A stretch of 64,000 nt of DNA. It comes from Rhodococcus sp. ABRD24 (GTDB taxonomy: Bacteria; Actinomycetota; Actinomycetes; Mycobacteriales; Mycobacteriaceae). The stretch covers positions 1,054,001 through 1,118,000 of the forward strand of contig NZ_CP035319.1 in NCBI RefSeq assembly GCF_004328705.1, written 5' to 3'. The notes below the pieces were generated by a model. That model did no database searches. It was not told the origin of the DNA and saw only the letters and a program-made list of their open reading frames with translations. Positions 28,753 through 37,115 of this stretch are shown piece by piece (the stretch's first letter is position 1; each line of letters opens with the position of its first letter). Made by a program: the position numbers and the translations under genes.

Positions 28753-29936
28753 CCCAGGACGGGCCCTGCGCCCTGCACTTCGAACTGCATGGCGATCCCG
28801 CCGCCCCACCGGTCCTGCTGCTCGGCTCGCTGGGCTCGGACCTGCACATGTGGGATCCCCAGATCCGCGCGCTGTCGACCCGCGCCCACGTGATCGCCGT
28901 CGACCACCGCGGCCACGGCGGCTCCCCCGCCCCGGCCGGCCCGTACACGATCGCCGACCTCGGCGGTGACGTGCTCGCGCTGCTCGACACGCTCGGCCTG
29001 GACGCGGTGCACTTCGTGGGCCTGTCCCTCGGCGGCGCCGTCGGACAGTGGCTGGCCGCGCACCACCCGCGACGGGTGCAGACGCTGACCGTGATGTGCA
29101 CGGCGGCACAGTTCGCCCCGGCGCAGCCGTGGCTGGACCGGGCCGCGACCGTCCGCGCCGACGGCATCGCGTCGATCGCCGAGTCGATCGTCGGGCGCTG
29201 GTTCACTCCCGAACTGGCACAACGTGATCCGGAGCTCGTCGCGCGGCACGTCGAGATGGTCCGCGGCACCTCCGACGAGGGCTACGCCGCGTGCTGCGAG
29301 GCACTGTCCGAGTGGGACGGCCGCGCCGACCTCGCGCGCATCGTCGCCCCCACGATGGTGATCGCGGCGGAGCAGGACGGCCCCACTCCCCCGGCGGCAC
29401 TGCAGGCGATCGCCGACGGCGTCGCGGGCGCCGAGTTCCACGTGCTGTCTCCCGGAGCGCATCTCGCCAACGTCGAGCAGGCCGGTGCGATCACCCGGCT
29501 GATCGCGCAGCACGTCGCCGGCGCCTCGCCCGTCGGTGTGGTCCGCCGCGCCGTGTACGACACCGGAATGTCGGTGCGCCGCTCGGTGCTCGGCGACGCG
29601 CACGTCGACCGGGCGATCGCCGGCACCACCGACTTCACGGAACCGTTCCAGGACTTCATCACCCGCACCGCGTGGGGCGATATCTGGGCCCGCGAGGGCC
29701 TCGATCACCAGACTCGTCGGCTGCTCACGATGGCGATCCTCACCGCTGTCGGCAACGAACACGAACTCGACATGCACATCCGCGCCGCGCTGCGCGCGGG
29801 CATGGACCCGGAGCTGTTCGTGGAAGTATTCCTCCATACCGCGGTCTACGCGGGTGTGCCGAACAGCAACCGGGCCTTCGCGCTCGGTAAGCAGGCGCTC
29901 GCCGATCTGGCGAGTACCACCGAGGGGAGTTCCTGA
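28749..29936 (+). CDS. pcaL: Fused 3-oxoadipate enol-lactonase / 4-carboxymuconolactone decarboxylase
   Basis: 395 residues with two joined enzymes. Residues 1-250 are an alpha/beta hydrolase (PcaD): LLLGSLGSDLHMW, nucleophile Ser93 in VGLSLGGA, late His in SPGAHLANVE. Residues 260-390 are the small AhpD-like decarboxylase (PcaC): FQDFITRTAWGDIW, LTMAILTAVGNEHELDMH, VFLHTAVYAGVPNSNRAF. The product catalyses decarboxylation of 4-carboxymuconolactone and then hydrolysis of 3-oxoadipate enol-lactone. This fusion, PcaL, is established in Rhodococcus and other actinobacteria. Coupled to pcaB by 4 bases; pcaR starts 2 bases after the stop. Confidence 0.95.
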   Translation: MTQDGPCALHFELHGDPAAPPVLLLGSLGSDLHMWDPQIRALSTRAHVIAVDHRGHGGSPAPAGPYTIADLGGDVLALLDTLGLDAVHFVGLSLGGAVGQWLAAHHPRRVQTLTVMCTAAQFAPAQPWLDRAATVRADGIASIAESIVGRWFTPELAQRDPELVARHVEMVRGTSDEGYAACCEALSEWDGRADLARIVAPTMVIAAEQDGPTPPAALQAIADGVAGAEFHVLSPGAHLANVEQAGAITRLIAQHVAGASPVGVVRRAVYDTGMSVRRSVLGDAHVDRAIAGTTDFTEPFQDFITRTAWGDIWAREGLDHQTRRLLTMAILTAVGNEHELDMHIRAALRAGMDPELFVEVFLHTAVYAGVPNSNRAFALGKQALADLASTTEGSS

Positions 29937-29938
29937 CA

Positions 29939-30769
29939 GTGACGAACAAGGGCGGGACCGAACCGACCGGAGCCTCGACCGATTATGTCCAGTCACTCGC
30001 GCGCGGACTGTCCGTCATCAGGGCATTCGGCGCGGAGAACCCGCGCCGAACGCTGAGCGACGTCGCCCGCGCCACCGACCTCACCCGCGCGACGGCCCGC
30101 CGGTTCCTGCTCACCCTCACCGAACTCGGCTACGTCCGCACCGACGGCTCCGCCTTCTGGCTGACCCCACGCGTGCTCGAACTCGGGTACAGCTACCTGT
30201 CGAGCCTGTCGCTGCCCGACATCGCCGCACCGCACCTCGAGGCACTGTCGGACCGGGTCCACGAGTCGACCTCGGTCTCGATCCTCGACGAGGATGACGT
30301 CGTATACGTCGCCCGGGTACCGGTACGGCGGATCATGACGGTGTCCATCACGATCGGCACCCGCTTCCCCGCATTCGCGACCTCGATGGGTCGCGTGCTG
30401 CTGGCTGGGCTGAGCCCCGCCGACCTGGACGCGTACCTGGCACGGGTCGAACTGACTCCGCTCACCGGACGCACCCTCGCGACGCCCGAGGCGCTGCGCT
30501 CCGAGCTCGACAAGATCCGATCCGACGGCTTCTGCGTGGTCGACCAGGAACTCGAGGAGGGTCTGCGCTCCCTCGCGGCACCGATCCGGGACGGCTCGGG
30601 CACCGTCATTGCGGCCGTGAACATCTCGACACAAGCGGCTCGGTATTCGACGGAGGCGGTGTACGACACCCTCGTCCCGGCCGCAGTCGCCACCGCAGAA
30701 GCCATCTCGGCCGATCTCGCACGCACCCAGTCGCAATCATCTCATCACCAAGGAAGTAGCCATGCCTGA
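29939..30769 (+). CDS. pcaR: IclR family regulator PcaR
   Basis: 276 residues, start GTG 29939. N-terminal winged HTH (about 18-75; LSDVARATDLTRATARRFLL) and a GAF-like IclR effector domain (about 90-265), in which SVSILDEDDVVYVARVP is the typical opening strand. Its position inside pcaHGBLRF, as known in Rhodococcus opacus, supports PcaR, which responds to pathway intermediates. Probable targets are the half-sites in the pcaI/pcaH interval. Overlaps pcaF by 8 bases. Confidence 0.9.
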   Translation: MTNKGGTEPTGASTDYVQSLARGLSVIRAFGAENPRRTLSDVARATDLTRATARRFLLTLTELGYVRTDGSAFWLTPRVLELGYSYLSSLSLPDIAAPHLEALSDRVHESTSVSILDEDDVVYVARVPVRRIMTVSITIGTRFPAFATSMGRVLLAGLSPADLDAYLARVELTPLTGRTLATPEALRSELDKIRSDGFCVVDQELEEGLRSLAAPIRDGSGTVIAAVNISTQAARYSTEAVYDTLVPAAVATAEAISADLARTQSQSSHHQGSSHA

Positions 30770-31973
30770 CGCAGTCATCTGCGAACCCCTCCGCACGCCG
30801 GTCGGCCGTTTCGGCGGCGTGTTCCGCGACATCGCCCCCGAGGACCTAGCGGCAACCGTCATCAGCGAACTGGTCGGCCGAACCGGCATTTCCGGTGCCG
30901 ACATCGACGACGTCATCCTGGGTCAGGCGTCACCCGGCGGCGAGGCCCCCGCGATCGGCCGCATAGCGGCGCTCAATGCCGGTCTCGGCGTGGATGTTCC
31001 GGGCCTACAGGTGGACCGCCGCTGCGGCTCCGGCCTGCAGGCGATCATCCAGGCCGTCATGCAGGTCCAGTCCGGCGGCAGCGACCTCGTCCTCGCCGGC
31101 GGCGTCGAGTCCATGAGTCAAGCCGAGTTCTACGCCACCGGAATGCGGTACGGCGTGCGGGGTGAGTCGCTGGCACTCAATGACCGGCTGGCCCGCGCCC
31201 GCGTCACCGCTGGCGGGCGAAACTATCCGGTTCCCGGTGGCATGATCGAGACCGCCGAGAATCTGCGCGCCGAGTTCTCCATCAGCCGCGAGGATCAGGA
31301 CGCACTCGCAGTACAGTCGCACCAGCGCGCCGTCGCGGCCCAGAACAACGGGGTGTTCGCGCAGGAGATCGTCCCCGTGTCGGTCCCCCAGCGCAAGGGC
31401 GACCCGCTGGTCGTCGACACCGACGAGCACCCCCGCGCCGACACCAGCGTCGAATCACTCGCGAAACTGCGCCCGATCCGCGGCAAGGTCGACCCCGAAT
31501 CCACCGTCACCGCCGGCAACGCCAGCGGCCAGAACGACGGCGCCGCAATCGCGATCGTGACGACGCCGGAGAAGGCGAAGGCCCTCGGCCTGCGCCCGCT
31601 CGCCCGGCTCGCGAGCTGGGCCGTCGCCGGCGTCCCGCCGCGCACGATGGGCATCGGCCCCGTCCCATCCACCGAGAAGGCGCTCGCGCGGCTCGGCCTG
31701 GGCCTGGCCGACATGGGCGTGATCGAACTCAACGAGGCATTCGCCGCGCAAGCCCTCGCCGTGACCCGATCATGGGGACTCGAGGCCGACGACGCGCGCC
31801 TGAACCCCAACGGCTCGGGCATCTCGCTCGGCCACCCGGTCGGCGCGACCGGCGCCCGCATCCTCGCGACACTGCTGCGCGAGATGGACCGCCGCGAGGC
31901 CCGCTACGGCCTCGAGACAATGTGCATCGGCGGCGGCCAAGGCCTGGCCGCGGTGTTCGAGCGCATCGCCTGA
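30762..31973 (+). CDS. pcaF: Beta-ketoadipyl-CoA thiolase
   Basis: 403 residues. Splits 3-oxoadipyl-CoA with CoA into acetyl-CoA and succinyl-CoA, the last step of the pathway. Thiolase residues: acyl-accepting Cys88 (RRCGSG), NEAFAAQ (about 326-332), His in GHPVGATGAR near 360, and the second Cys in CIGGGQG near 388. Starts within pcaR by 8 bases. A 20-bp perfect terminator stem follows. Confidence 0.95.
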   Translation: MPDAVICEPLRTPVGRFGGVFRDIAPEDLAATVISELVGRTGISGADIDDVILGQASPGGEAPAIGRIAALNAGLGVDVPGLQVDRRCGSGLQAIIQAVMQVQSGGSDLVLAGGVESMSQAEFYATGMRYGVRGESLALNDRLARARVTAGGRNYPVPGGMIETAENLRAEFSISREDQDALAVQSHQRAVAAQNNGVFAQEIVPVSVPQRKGDPLVVDTDEHPRADTSVESLAKLRPIRGKVDPESTVTAGNASGQNDGAAIAIVTTPEKAKALGLRPLARLASWAVAGVPPRTMGIGPVPSTEKALARLGLGLADMGVIELNEAFAAQALAVTRSWGLEADDARLNPNGSGISLGHPVGATGARILATLLREMDRREARYGLETMCIGGGQGLAAVFERIA

Positions 31974-31987
31974 CCCGAGTACGAGAC

Positions 31988-32037
31988 AAGGGCCGGTTCC
32001 ACTGGATTTCCCGAATCATCCAGTGGAACCGGCCCTT
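31988..32037. terminator. Terminator between pcaF and pobA (20-bp perfect stem)
   Basis: Arms 31988-32007 and 32018-32037 are perfect reverse complements (core GGGCCGGTTCCACTGGAT) with a 10-base loop; the right arm ends in TTT. It can end pcaF transcripts on the plus strand and pobA transcripts on the minus strand, although the pobA stop is 105 bases away. Confidence 0.9.
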
Positions 32038-32142
32038 TCGTGCTGCCATCCGGGCGTGATGGGCGCTAGGCGCACCATGACTGTGCCTGCCCTTCAGATT
32101 CGGCCGGCCCCGCCCCCGACACGGGGTCGGTCGAACTGCCGA

Positions 32143-33330
32143 TCAGCCGAGCGGCGTGCCCACATAGTTCTCCGCGATCAGGGTGCGCCCAGCGACCGAT
32201 CGGGTCACCATGTCCAGCTCGGCGACCTGACGCTTGTGGTCGAAGCCGGACGCATCGGGCAGGCGGTGCAGCATCGACGACATCCACCACGAGAAGTGCT
32301 GCGTGCGCCAGATGCGCGGCAGGACTGTCTCGGTGTAGGCATCGAGGCGCCCGCGGTTGCCGGTCTCGAAGAACTCGGCCATCCCCTTCGACAGCACGTA
32401 GACGTCGGCGACGGCGAGGTTGAGACCCTTCGCGCCGGTCGGCGGCACCGTGTGTGCGGCATCGCCGGCCAGGAACAAATTGCCATGCTGCATCGGCTCG
32501 CACACGAAGCTGCGGAACTGCAGGATCGACTTCTCGAAGATCTTGCCGTCCTTGATCTCCGCACCCTCTCCATCTACCCGGGCATGCAGCTCCGACCAGA
32601 TACGGTCGTCGGACCAGTTGTCCACCGAGTCGTCCGGATCCACCTGGAGGTAGTGGCGCTGGACCTCCTGGGTTCGGGTGCTGATGAGCGCGAACCCGCG
32701 CGGATGGTTGGCGTAGATCAGTTCCTCGGACGACGGCGGCGCCTCGGCGAGGATGCCGAACCACGCGAACGGGTACTGGCGGAAGTGATCCTGCCGGATC
32801 GACGGCTCGGGGATGAGGCTGCGGGTCTTCGTCCGCGAGCCGTCGCAGCCTCCGACGAGGGCACACGTGACGGTCTGCGGGTTGCCGTCCGCGTCCGTGT
32901 ACGTGATGGACGGCGTGTCGGTGGTGTGGTCATGAACCTCGACGTCGGAGACACCGAACCGGATATCGCCGCCGTCGGCCAAACGCTTGGCGATGAGGTC
33001 CTTGAGAACCTCGTGCTGCGGGTAGACCGTCACCGCACGGCCGTCGGTGAGCTCGTCGAACGCGATGCGGTGCCCACGCCCGCCGAAGCGCAGCTCGATT
33101 CCGTGGTGCTCGAGGCCCTCGGCCTTCACCCGGTCGCCAAGCCCCGTCGCGACCATCAGGTCGACGGTGTTCTGCTCGAGTACACCGGCGCGGATGGTGC
33201 CTTCGACCTCTTCCCGCGTCCGTGCCTCGAGCACCACGGATTCGATACCGCGCAGGTGCAGGAGGTGGGAGAGCATCAGTCCGGCCGGGCCGGCGCCGAC
33301 GATGCCGACCTGGGTGCTCGAGTTCGTCAT
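32143..33330 (-). CDS. pobA: 4-hydroxybenzoate 3-monooxygenase
   Basis: 395 residues, the usual length. FAD enzyme hydroxylating 4-hydroxybenzoate to protocatechuate, the substrate of PcaHG. FAD motifs: GIVGAGPAG (9-17), the DG box in VGGCDGSRTKTRS, and the GD box GDAAHTVPPTGAKG (near 282-295). VLEARTREEVEGTIRAGVLE is the family region after the first fold. Tyr and Arg residues for substrate binding cannot be assigned with certainty by eye. Ribosome site AGGAG precedes ATG 33330. A 17-base palindrome lies 68 bases upstream, and an IclR gene follows upstream on the same strand. Confidence 0.96.
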   Translation of the reverse strand: MTNSSTQVGIVGAGPAGLMLSHLLHLRGIESVVLEARTREEVEGTIRAGVLEQNTVDLMVATGLGDRVKAEGLEHHGIELRFGGRGHRIAFDELTDGRAVTVYPQHEVLKDLIAKRLADGGDIRFGVSDVEVHDHTTDTPSITYTDADGNPQTVTCALVGGCDGSRTKTRSLIPEPSIRQDHFRQYPFAWFGILAEAPPSSEELIYANHPRGFALISTRTQEVQRHYLQVDPDDSVDNWSDDRIWSELHARVDGEGAEIKDGKIFEKSILQFRSFVCEPMQHGNLFLAGDAAHTVPPTGAKGLNLAVADVYVLSKGMAEFFETGNRGRLDAYTETVLPRIWRTQHFSWWMSSMLHRLPDASGFDHKRQVAELDMVTRSVAGRTLIAENYVGTPLG

Positions 33331-33398
33331 GTGGTTACTCCTAGGTAGATCGTGACCGCCACCACTGTTCCCGCCGGCCGACTACCGCACCAGCATCA

Positions 33399-33415
33399 CT
33401 TTCACTCAGTGAAAG
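33399..33415 (-). promoter_or_regulatory. Palindrome in the pobA promoter region
   Basis: CTTTCACT-C-AGTGAAAG is a perfect 8+8 palindrome around a single base in the 117-base interval between the IclR gene stop and pobA. Its symmetry, length and place suit an IclR-type operator, presumably for the neighbouring regulator. Inferred only. Confidence 0.55.
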
Positions 33416-33447
33416 AACGGAATTCCGCGACGGCCGGGCGATCCGGG

Positions 33448-34194
33448 TCAGCTCGCCCCGCGAGAGATCCCCCGCGCCGCGGCCCTCAGCGCGGGAATGA
33501 GCGGAGCCGGATCGTCGGTCGCCCTGACGACGACAGAGATGGATGCGGCCACCGCTCCGTCGGCTCGCAGGATCGGCGCCGCGACGGCCAACGTGCCGAT
33601 ATTGAGATGCTCTCGGCACACGATGTACCCGGTCCGCCGGATCTCGTCGAGCGTCGACCGCAGGCGATGCTCGGTGGTGATCGTGTTCGAGGTGAAACGC
33701 TCCAGCCCGGCGGCCAGCACCTCGGCGAGGAGATCGGCTCCCCCGTGCGCGAGCAGAACCAGCCCTCCACTCGATGCATGCAACGGCAACCGGCCGCCCG
33801 CGCGGCCGACCACAGTTACCGCCCCCCGTGCGGAAAGCCGCTCGATGCAGAGGGCCTCGAGCCCTTCACGCACGATGAGCTGAACGTTCTCGTGGGTGGC
33901 CTCGTAGAGGTCCTCCAGATAGGGCATGGCAACCTGCCGGAGTCCGTGCGCCCGCGGCGCGAGGGCGCCCAGTTCCCACAACCGGACACCGATCTCGTAC
34001 CGTCCGTCCGCGTTGCGCTCGAGCGCGCCGTTGTCCGTCAACTGCGCGCACAGCCGGTGCACCGTGGGCAGCGGCAGCCCGGTTCGACGGCTCAGCTCGG
34101 ACTGCGTCATCCGTGGTCGTCCGGCAGTGAAGGAGTTCAGCACCCGGAACGCCCGACCGAGCATGCTCCGGTCGATTCCGCTCTCGTCGGTCAC
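33448..34194 (-). CDS. IclR family regulator (PobR-like)
   Basis: 248 residues from GTG 34194; a longer frame reaches 34218. N-terminal winged HTH (about 10-65; MTQSELSRRTGLPLPTVHRL) and C-terminal IclR ligand domain (about 75-245; VQLIVREGLEALCIERL). It lies upstream of pobA on the same strand, 117 bases away, so it probably senses 4-hydroxybenzoate and acts on pobA, but this differs from the divergent layout often seen for PobR. Not a duplicate of pcaR; the two share only family features. Confidence 0.83.
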   Translation of the reverse strand: MTDESGIDRSMLGRAFRVLNSFTAGRPRMTQSELSRRTGLPLPTVHRLCAQLTDNGALERNADGRYEIGVRLWELGALAPRAHGLRQVAMPYLEDLYEATHENVQLIVREGLEALCIERLSARGAVTVVGRAGGRLPLHASSGGLVLLAHGGADLLAEVLAAGLERFTSNTITTEHRLRSTLDEIRRTGYIVCREHLNIGTLAVAAPILRADGAVAASISVVVRATDDPAPLIPALRAAARGISRGAS

Positions 34195-34275
34195 CCGTCC
34201 AGTGTGGCCGGACCACAACCGGCCGGACGCAGGAACCCCCGGGTTCGCGATCGGCGTTCGCCGTTCGTGTGCGGT

Positions 34276-35049
34276 CTACCGGATCGGTGCCGGCGTCGGC
34301 CGCTTGGCGCTGACACCGTCGCCGGACGAGGTGCCCCGAATCCGGCGGCTCACCCACGGCACGAGGAAATCCTTCGTCCATGCGAGGTCGGCCCGCCGCT
34401 GCGCGGCCCGGTCGGCGGGCAGTTCCGGGCCGAGCGGATCCATCACGATATGGTGCTCGACGCCCAGGGTCTCGAGCACCCGAATGGCCATGTTCTGGTG
34501 GCCGGGCGTCGACATGTGCAACCGATCCCAGTCCCACATCCGCAGGTCCCGGTACTCGTCGAAGCGCCAGAAATCGACGATGCGAGCGCCGTGCCGGTCA
34601 GCCGCCGCGCGCACCAGTTCGTTGTAGATCGCCGAGCGGCCGCGCAGTTTGCCGAACACCGCCGACCAGCCGGCGTCGAACGCGGTCCACACGAGCACGG
34701 TCGCCCCGGTGGCGGCCAGCTTGCCGATCGCCTCGTCGTAGCGCGTGACCAGCGCGTCGAGGTCGATCCTGGGCCGCATGAAGTCGTTGCCGCCGGCATA
34801 GATCGTCACGAGGTCCGGTTCGAGCGCAATCGCCGCGTCGAGCTGCTCGTCGATGATCTGGCCGAGTAGCCGACCGCGAATCGCGAGGTTGGCGTAGCCG
34901 AAGTCGGCGTTGCGACGGGCGAGCTCCTCGGCCACCCGATCGGCCCAGCCCCGCAGCCCGTTGGGCCGGGTGGCGTCGGGATCGCCGACACCCTCGGTGA
35001 ACGAGTCACCGAGGGCGACGTACCGGCGGAAGATGGGTTCCTGCAACAT
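34276..35049 (-). CDS. SGNH/GDSL hydrolase family protein
   Basis: 257 residues from the second ATG (35049). SGNH blocks: block I YVALGDSFTEG with the catalytic Ser, block II NLAIRGR, block III TIYAGGND, and block V DRLHMSTPGH with Asp and His. No signal peptide is seen, so it may act in the cytoplasm. Families include lipases, thioesterases and carbohydrate deacetylases; the substrate is unknown. Next to manC on the same strand, 53 bases from its end, which hints at a role with cell-wall sugars. Confidence 0.85.
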   Translation of the reverse strand: MLQEPIFRRYVALGDSFTEGVGDPDATRPNGLRGWADRVAEELARRNADFGYANLAIRGRLLGQIIDEQLDAAIALEPDLVTIYAGGNDFMRPRIDLDALVTRYDEAIGKLAATGATVLVWTAFDAGWSAVFGKLRGRSAIYNELVRAAADRHGARIVDFWRFDEYRDLRMWDWDRLHMSTPGHQNMAIRVLETLGVEHHIVMDPLGPELPADRAAQRRADLAWTKDFLVPWVSRRIRGTSSGDGVSAKRPTPAPIR

Positions 35050-35101
35050 CATGCCCCCAGTATTTCAGTAGCAAGACTAAGAATCCCTGCTCAGTGCCGC
35101 A

Positions 35102-36181
35102 TCACACGTCAGTGCTGAAGCGCACACCACCGTCGGGAAGCGAGACACCGGGCCACACTCGGGCACCGCGCAGCAGCTCACAACGGGCTCCGACATCCGC
35201 ACCGTCGCCGATCACCGCGTCCCGCACCAGCGCGCGCGGACCGATCCGGGCACCGAAACCGACGATGGACCGCTCCACTGTTGCACCGGCCTCGACGACC
35301 GCACCGTCGAACAGCACCGCACCGTCGAGGCGTGCCCCCGCACCGACCTCCGCACCGCGGCCGACGACCGTGCCGCCGATCAGCACCGCACCGGGTGCTA
35401 CGCCGGCACCGGGATGCACCAGCGACTCACCGCGCGGACCCTCGAGCGCGGGCGACGGCGCGATGCCGCGGACCAGGTCGGCGGAACCTCGGACGAAGTC
35501 CTCCGGCGTTCCCATGTCACGCCAGTACGAGCTGTCGACGTGACCGAACACGCGGGCGCCGTCGGCCAGCAGCGACGGGAATACCTCGCGCTCGACCGAG
35601 ACCGGGCGACCTGCCGGAATCTTCTCGATGATCTCGCGGCGGAAGACATAGCAGCCGGCGTTGATCTGATCAGTCGGCGGATCCTGCGTCTTCTCCAGAA
35701 ACGCCGTGACGCGGCCTTCCTCGTCGGTGGGCACGCAACCGAACGCGCGAGGATCTCCGACCCGCACGAGATGCAGTGTGACATCGGCGTCGGTGCTGTA
35801 GTGGGTGTCGAGAACACCTCCGAGGTCGGTGCCGCCCAGGACGTCGCCGTTGAACACCATGATGTTGTCGGCCCGCAGACTCGGCAGCACGTTGCGGATG
35901 CCGCCTCCGGTGCCGAGCGGCTCGGTCTCGGTGACGTACTCGAGCTCGAGGCCCAGGCTGCTCCCGTCACCGAAGTGCTCCTCGAACACCTCCGCCTTGA
36001 ACGACGTCCCCAGCACGACATGGTCGATGCCCGCAGCCCTGATACGCGCCAGCAGGTGGGTGAGGAACGGCAATCCGGCGGTCGGGAGCATGGGCTTGGG
36101 CGCGGACAGCGTCAACGGACGCAACCGGGTTCCCTTGCCTCCGACCAGGACTACGGCGTCGGTCGCCGAAGCAGATGTCAT
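35102..36181 (-). CDS. manC: Mannose-1-phosphate guanylyltransferase
   Basis: 359 residues. Makes GDP-mannose from mannose-1-phosphate and GTP. N-terminal nucleotidyltransferase (1-230): VVLVGGKGTRLRPLTLSAPKP contains the GxGxRxxPxT-type signature; MVFNGDVLGG is the metal region. The C-terminal third is a left-handed beta-helix of hexapeptide repeats (GAVLIGGTVVGRGAEVGAG). Equivalent to Rv3264c. Overlaps wbbL by 4 bases; the operon is rmlD-wbbL-manC on the minus strand. Confidence 0.93.
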   Translation of the reverse strand: MTSASATDAVVLVGGKGTRLRPLTLSAPKPMLPTAGLPFLTHLLARIRAAGIDHVVLGTSFKAEVFEEHFGDGSSLGLELEYVTETEPLGTGGGIRNVLPSLRADNIMVFNGDVLGGTDLGGVLDTHYSTDADVTLHLVRVGDPRAFGCVPTDEEGRVTAFLEKTQDPPTDQINAGCYVFRREIIEKIPAGRPVSVEREVFPSLLADGARVFGHVDSSYWRDMGTPEDFVRGSADLVRGIAPSPALEGPRGESLVHPGAGVAPGAVLIGGTVVGRGAEVGAGARLDGAVLFDGAVVEAGATVERSIVGFGARIGPRALVRDAVIGDGADVGARCELLRGARVWPGVSLPDGGVRFSTDV

Positions 36182-37080
36182 GCTTTCCCCTCAATCTCGA
36201 TCTCGTGACGCTCGTACTCGCGGCGCGCACGCACCGCGGCAGCAACGGCCAGTTTCGAACGCAAGGCGAGTCCGCCCCGCAGCGCCCATCGCAACGGCGC
36301 CTGCCACCACAACGGGTGACGATCGGCCTGGAAGCGGTATGCGCTCTGATGATGCGCGGGCAACATCAGCTCTGGATGCCTGCCCGCGGCGTGGCCCTTC
36401 GCGTGGGTCACCTCGGCAGAGGGCACATAGACGTTGAGCCAGCCTGCCTTGCCGAGCCGATCGCCCAGGTCCACGTCCTCCATGTACATGAAGTAGCGGG
36501 AATCGAAGCCGTCGACCGAATCGAACGCGGCTCGGCGCAGCAGCAGGCACGAGCCGGACAGCCAGCCGGCGGGACGCTCGGTGATGGTCTCGGTCTCCTG
36601 CCGGTACCGCAGCGACCACGGATTCGACGGCCACACAGAGCCGAGCACAGCGTGACCGGCACCGGAGATCAGATCGGGCACCTGACGGGCAGACGGGTAG
36701 ACGCTGCCGTCGGGTTCGCGAACCATCGGACCCAGCGCGCCCGCGCGCGGCCACCGCTCGGCGGCGGCGAGCAGCTCGTCGATCGAGCCGGGCGACCAGC
36801 GCACGTCGGGATTGACCACGAGGACGAACTCGATGTCTTCGTCGATCTCGGCGACCGCGCGGTTGATCGCGCCGCCGTAGCCGATGTTCCCGCCGGTCCG
36901 GAGCAGCCGGACGTGCTCATGCGCCGCCGCCGCGGCTTCGGGGGCGCCGTCCACTGATCCATTGTCGGCCAGGATCACCTGCGGATTCTCGGTCGTCGCG
37001 TCACCCAGGGTGCCCAGGAAATGCTCGAGGTGCTCGCCGGGCGAGTAGGTCACCGTCACCACGGCCAGCTTCGAACTCAC
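36178..37080 (-). CDS. wbbL: dTDP-rhamnosyl transferase WbbL
   Basis: 300 residues from GTG 37080, matching the 301 residues of the M. tuberculosis protein. An in-frame ATG at 37119 overlaps the rmlD stop as ATGA and would add 13 residues, so the start is not certain. GT-A glycosyltransferase family 2: AVVTVTYSPG start, LADNGSVDGAPE, VVNPDVRWSPGS (DxD-like region), and YFMYMEDVDLGDRLGKAG. Adds rhamnose to the decaprenyl-diphosphate-GlcNAc to form the linker that joins arabinogalactan to peptidoglycan. Forms rmlD-wbbL-manC. Confidence 0.93.
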   Translation of the reverse strand: MSSKLAVVTVTYSPGEHLEHFLGTLGDATTENPQVILADNGSVDGAPEAAAAAHEHVRLLRTGGNIGYGGAINRAVAEIDEDIEFVLVVNPDVRWSPGSIDELLAAAERWPRAGALGPMVREPDGSVYPSARQVPDLISGAGHAVLGSVWPSNPWSLRYRQETETITERPAGWLSGSCLLLRRAAFDSVDGFDSRYFMYMEDVDLGDRLGKAGWLNVYVPSAEVTHAKGHAAGRHPELMLPAHHQSAYRFQADRHPLWWQAPLRWALRGGLALRSKLAVAAAVRARREYERHEIEIEGKA

Positions 37081-37115
37081 GCGGGCCAGCCTAACCGCTG
37101 CATCGCGGCACGGCT

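Noticed and set aside
27493..29109. 538-codon minus-strand frame
   Set aside because: Antisense to pcaB and pcaL; no recognisable domain.
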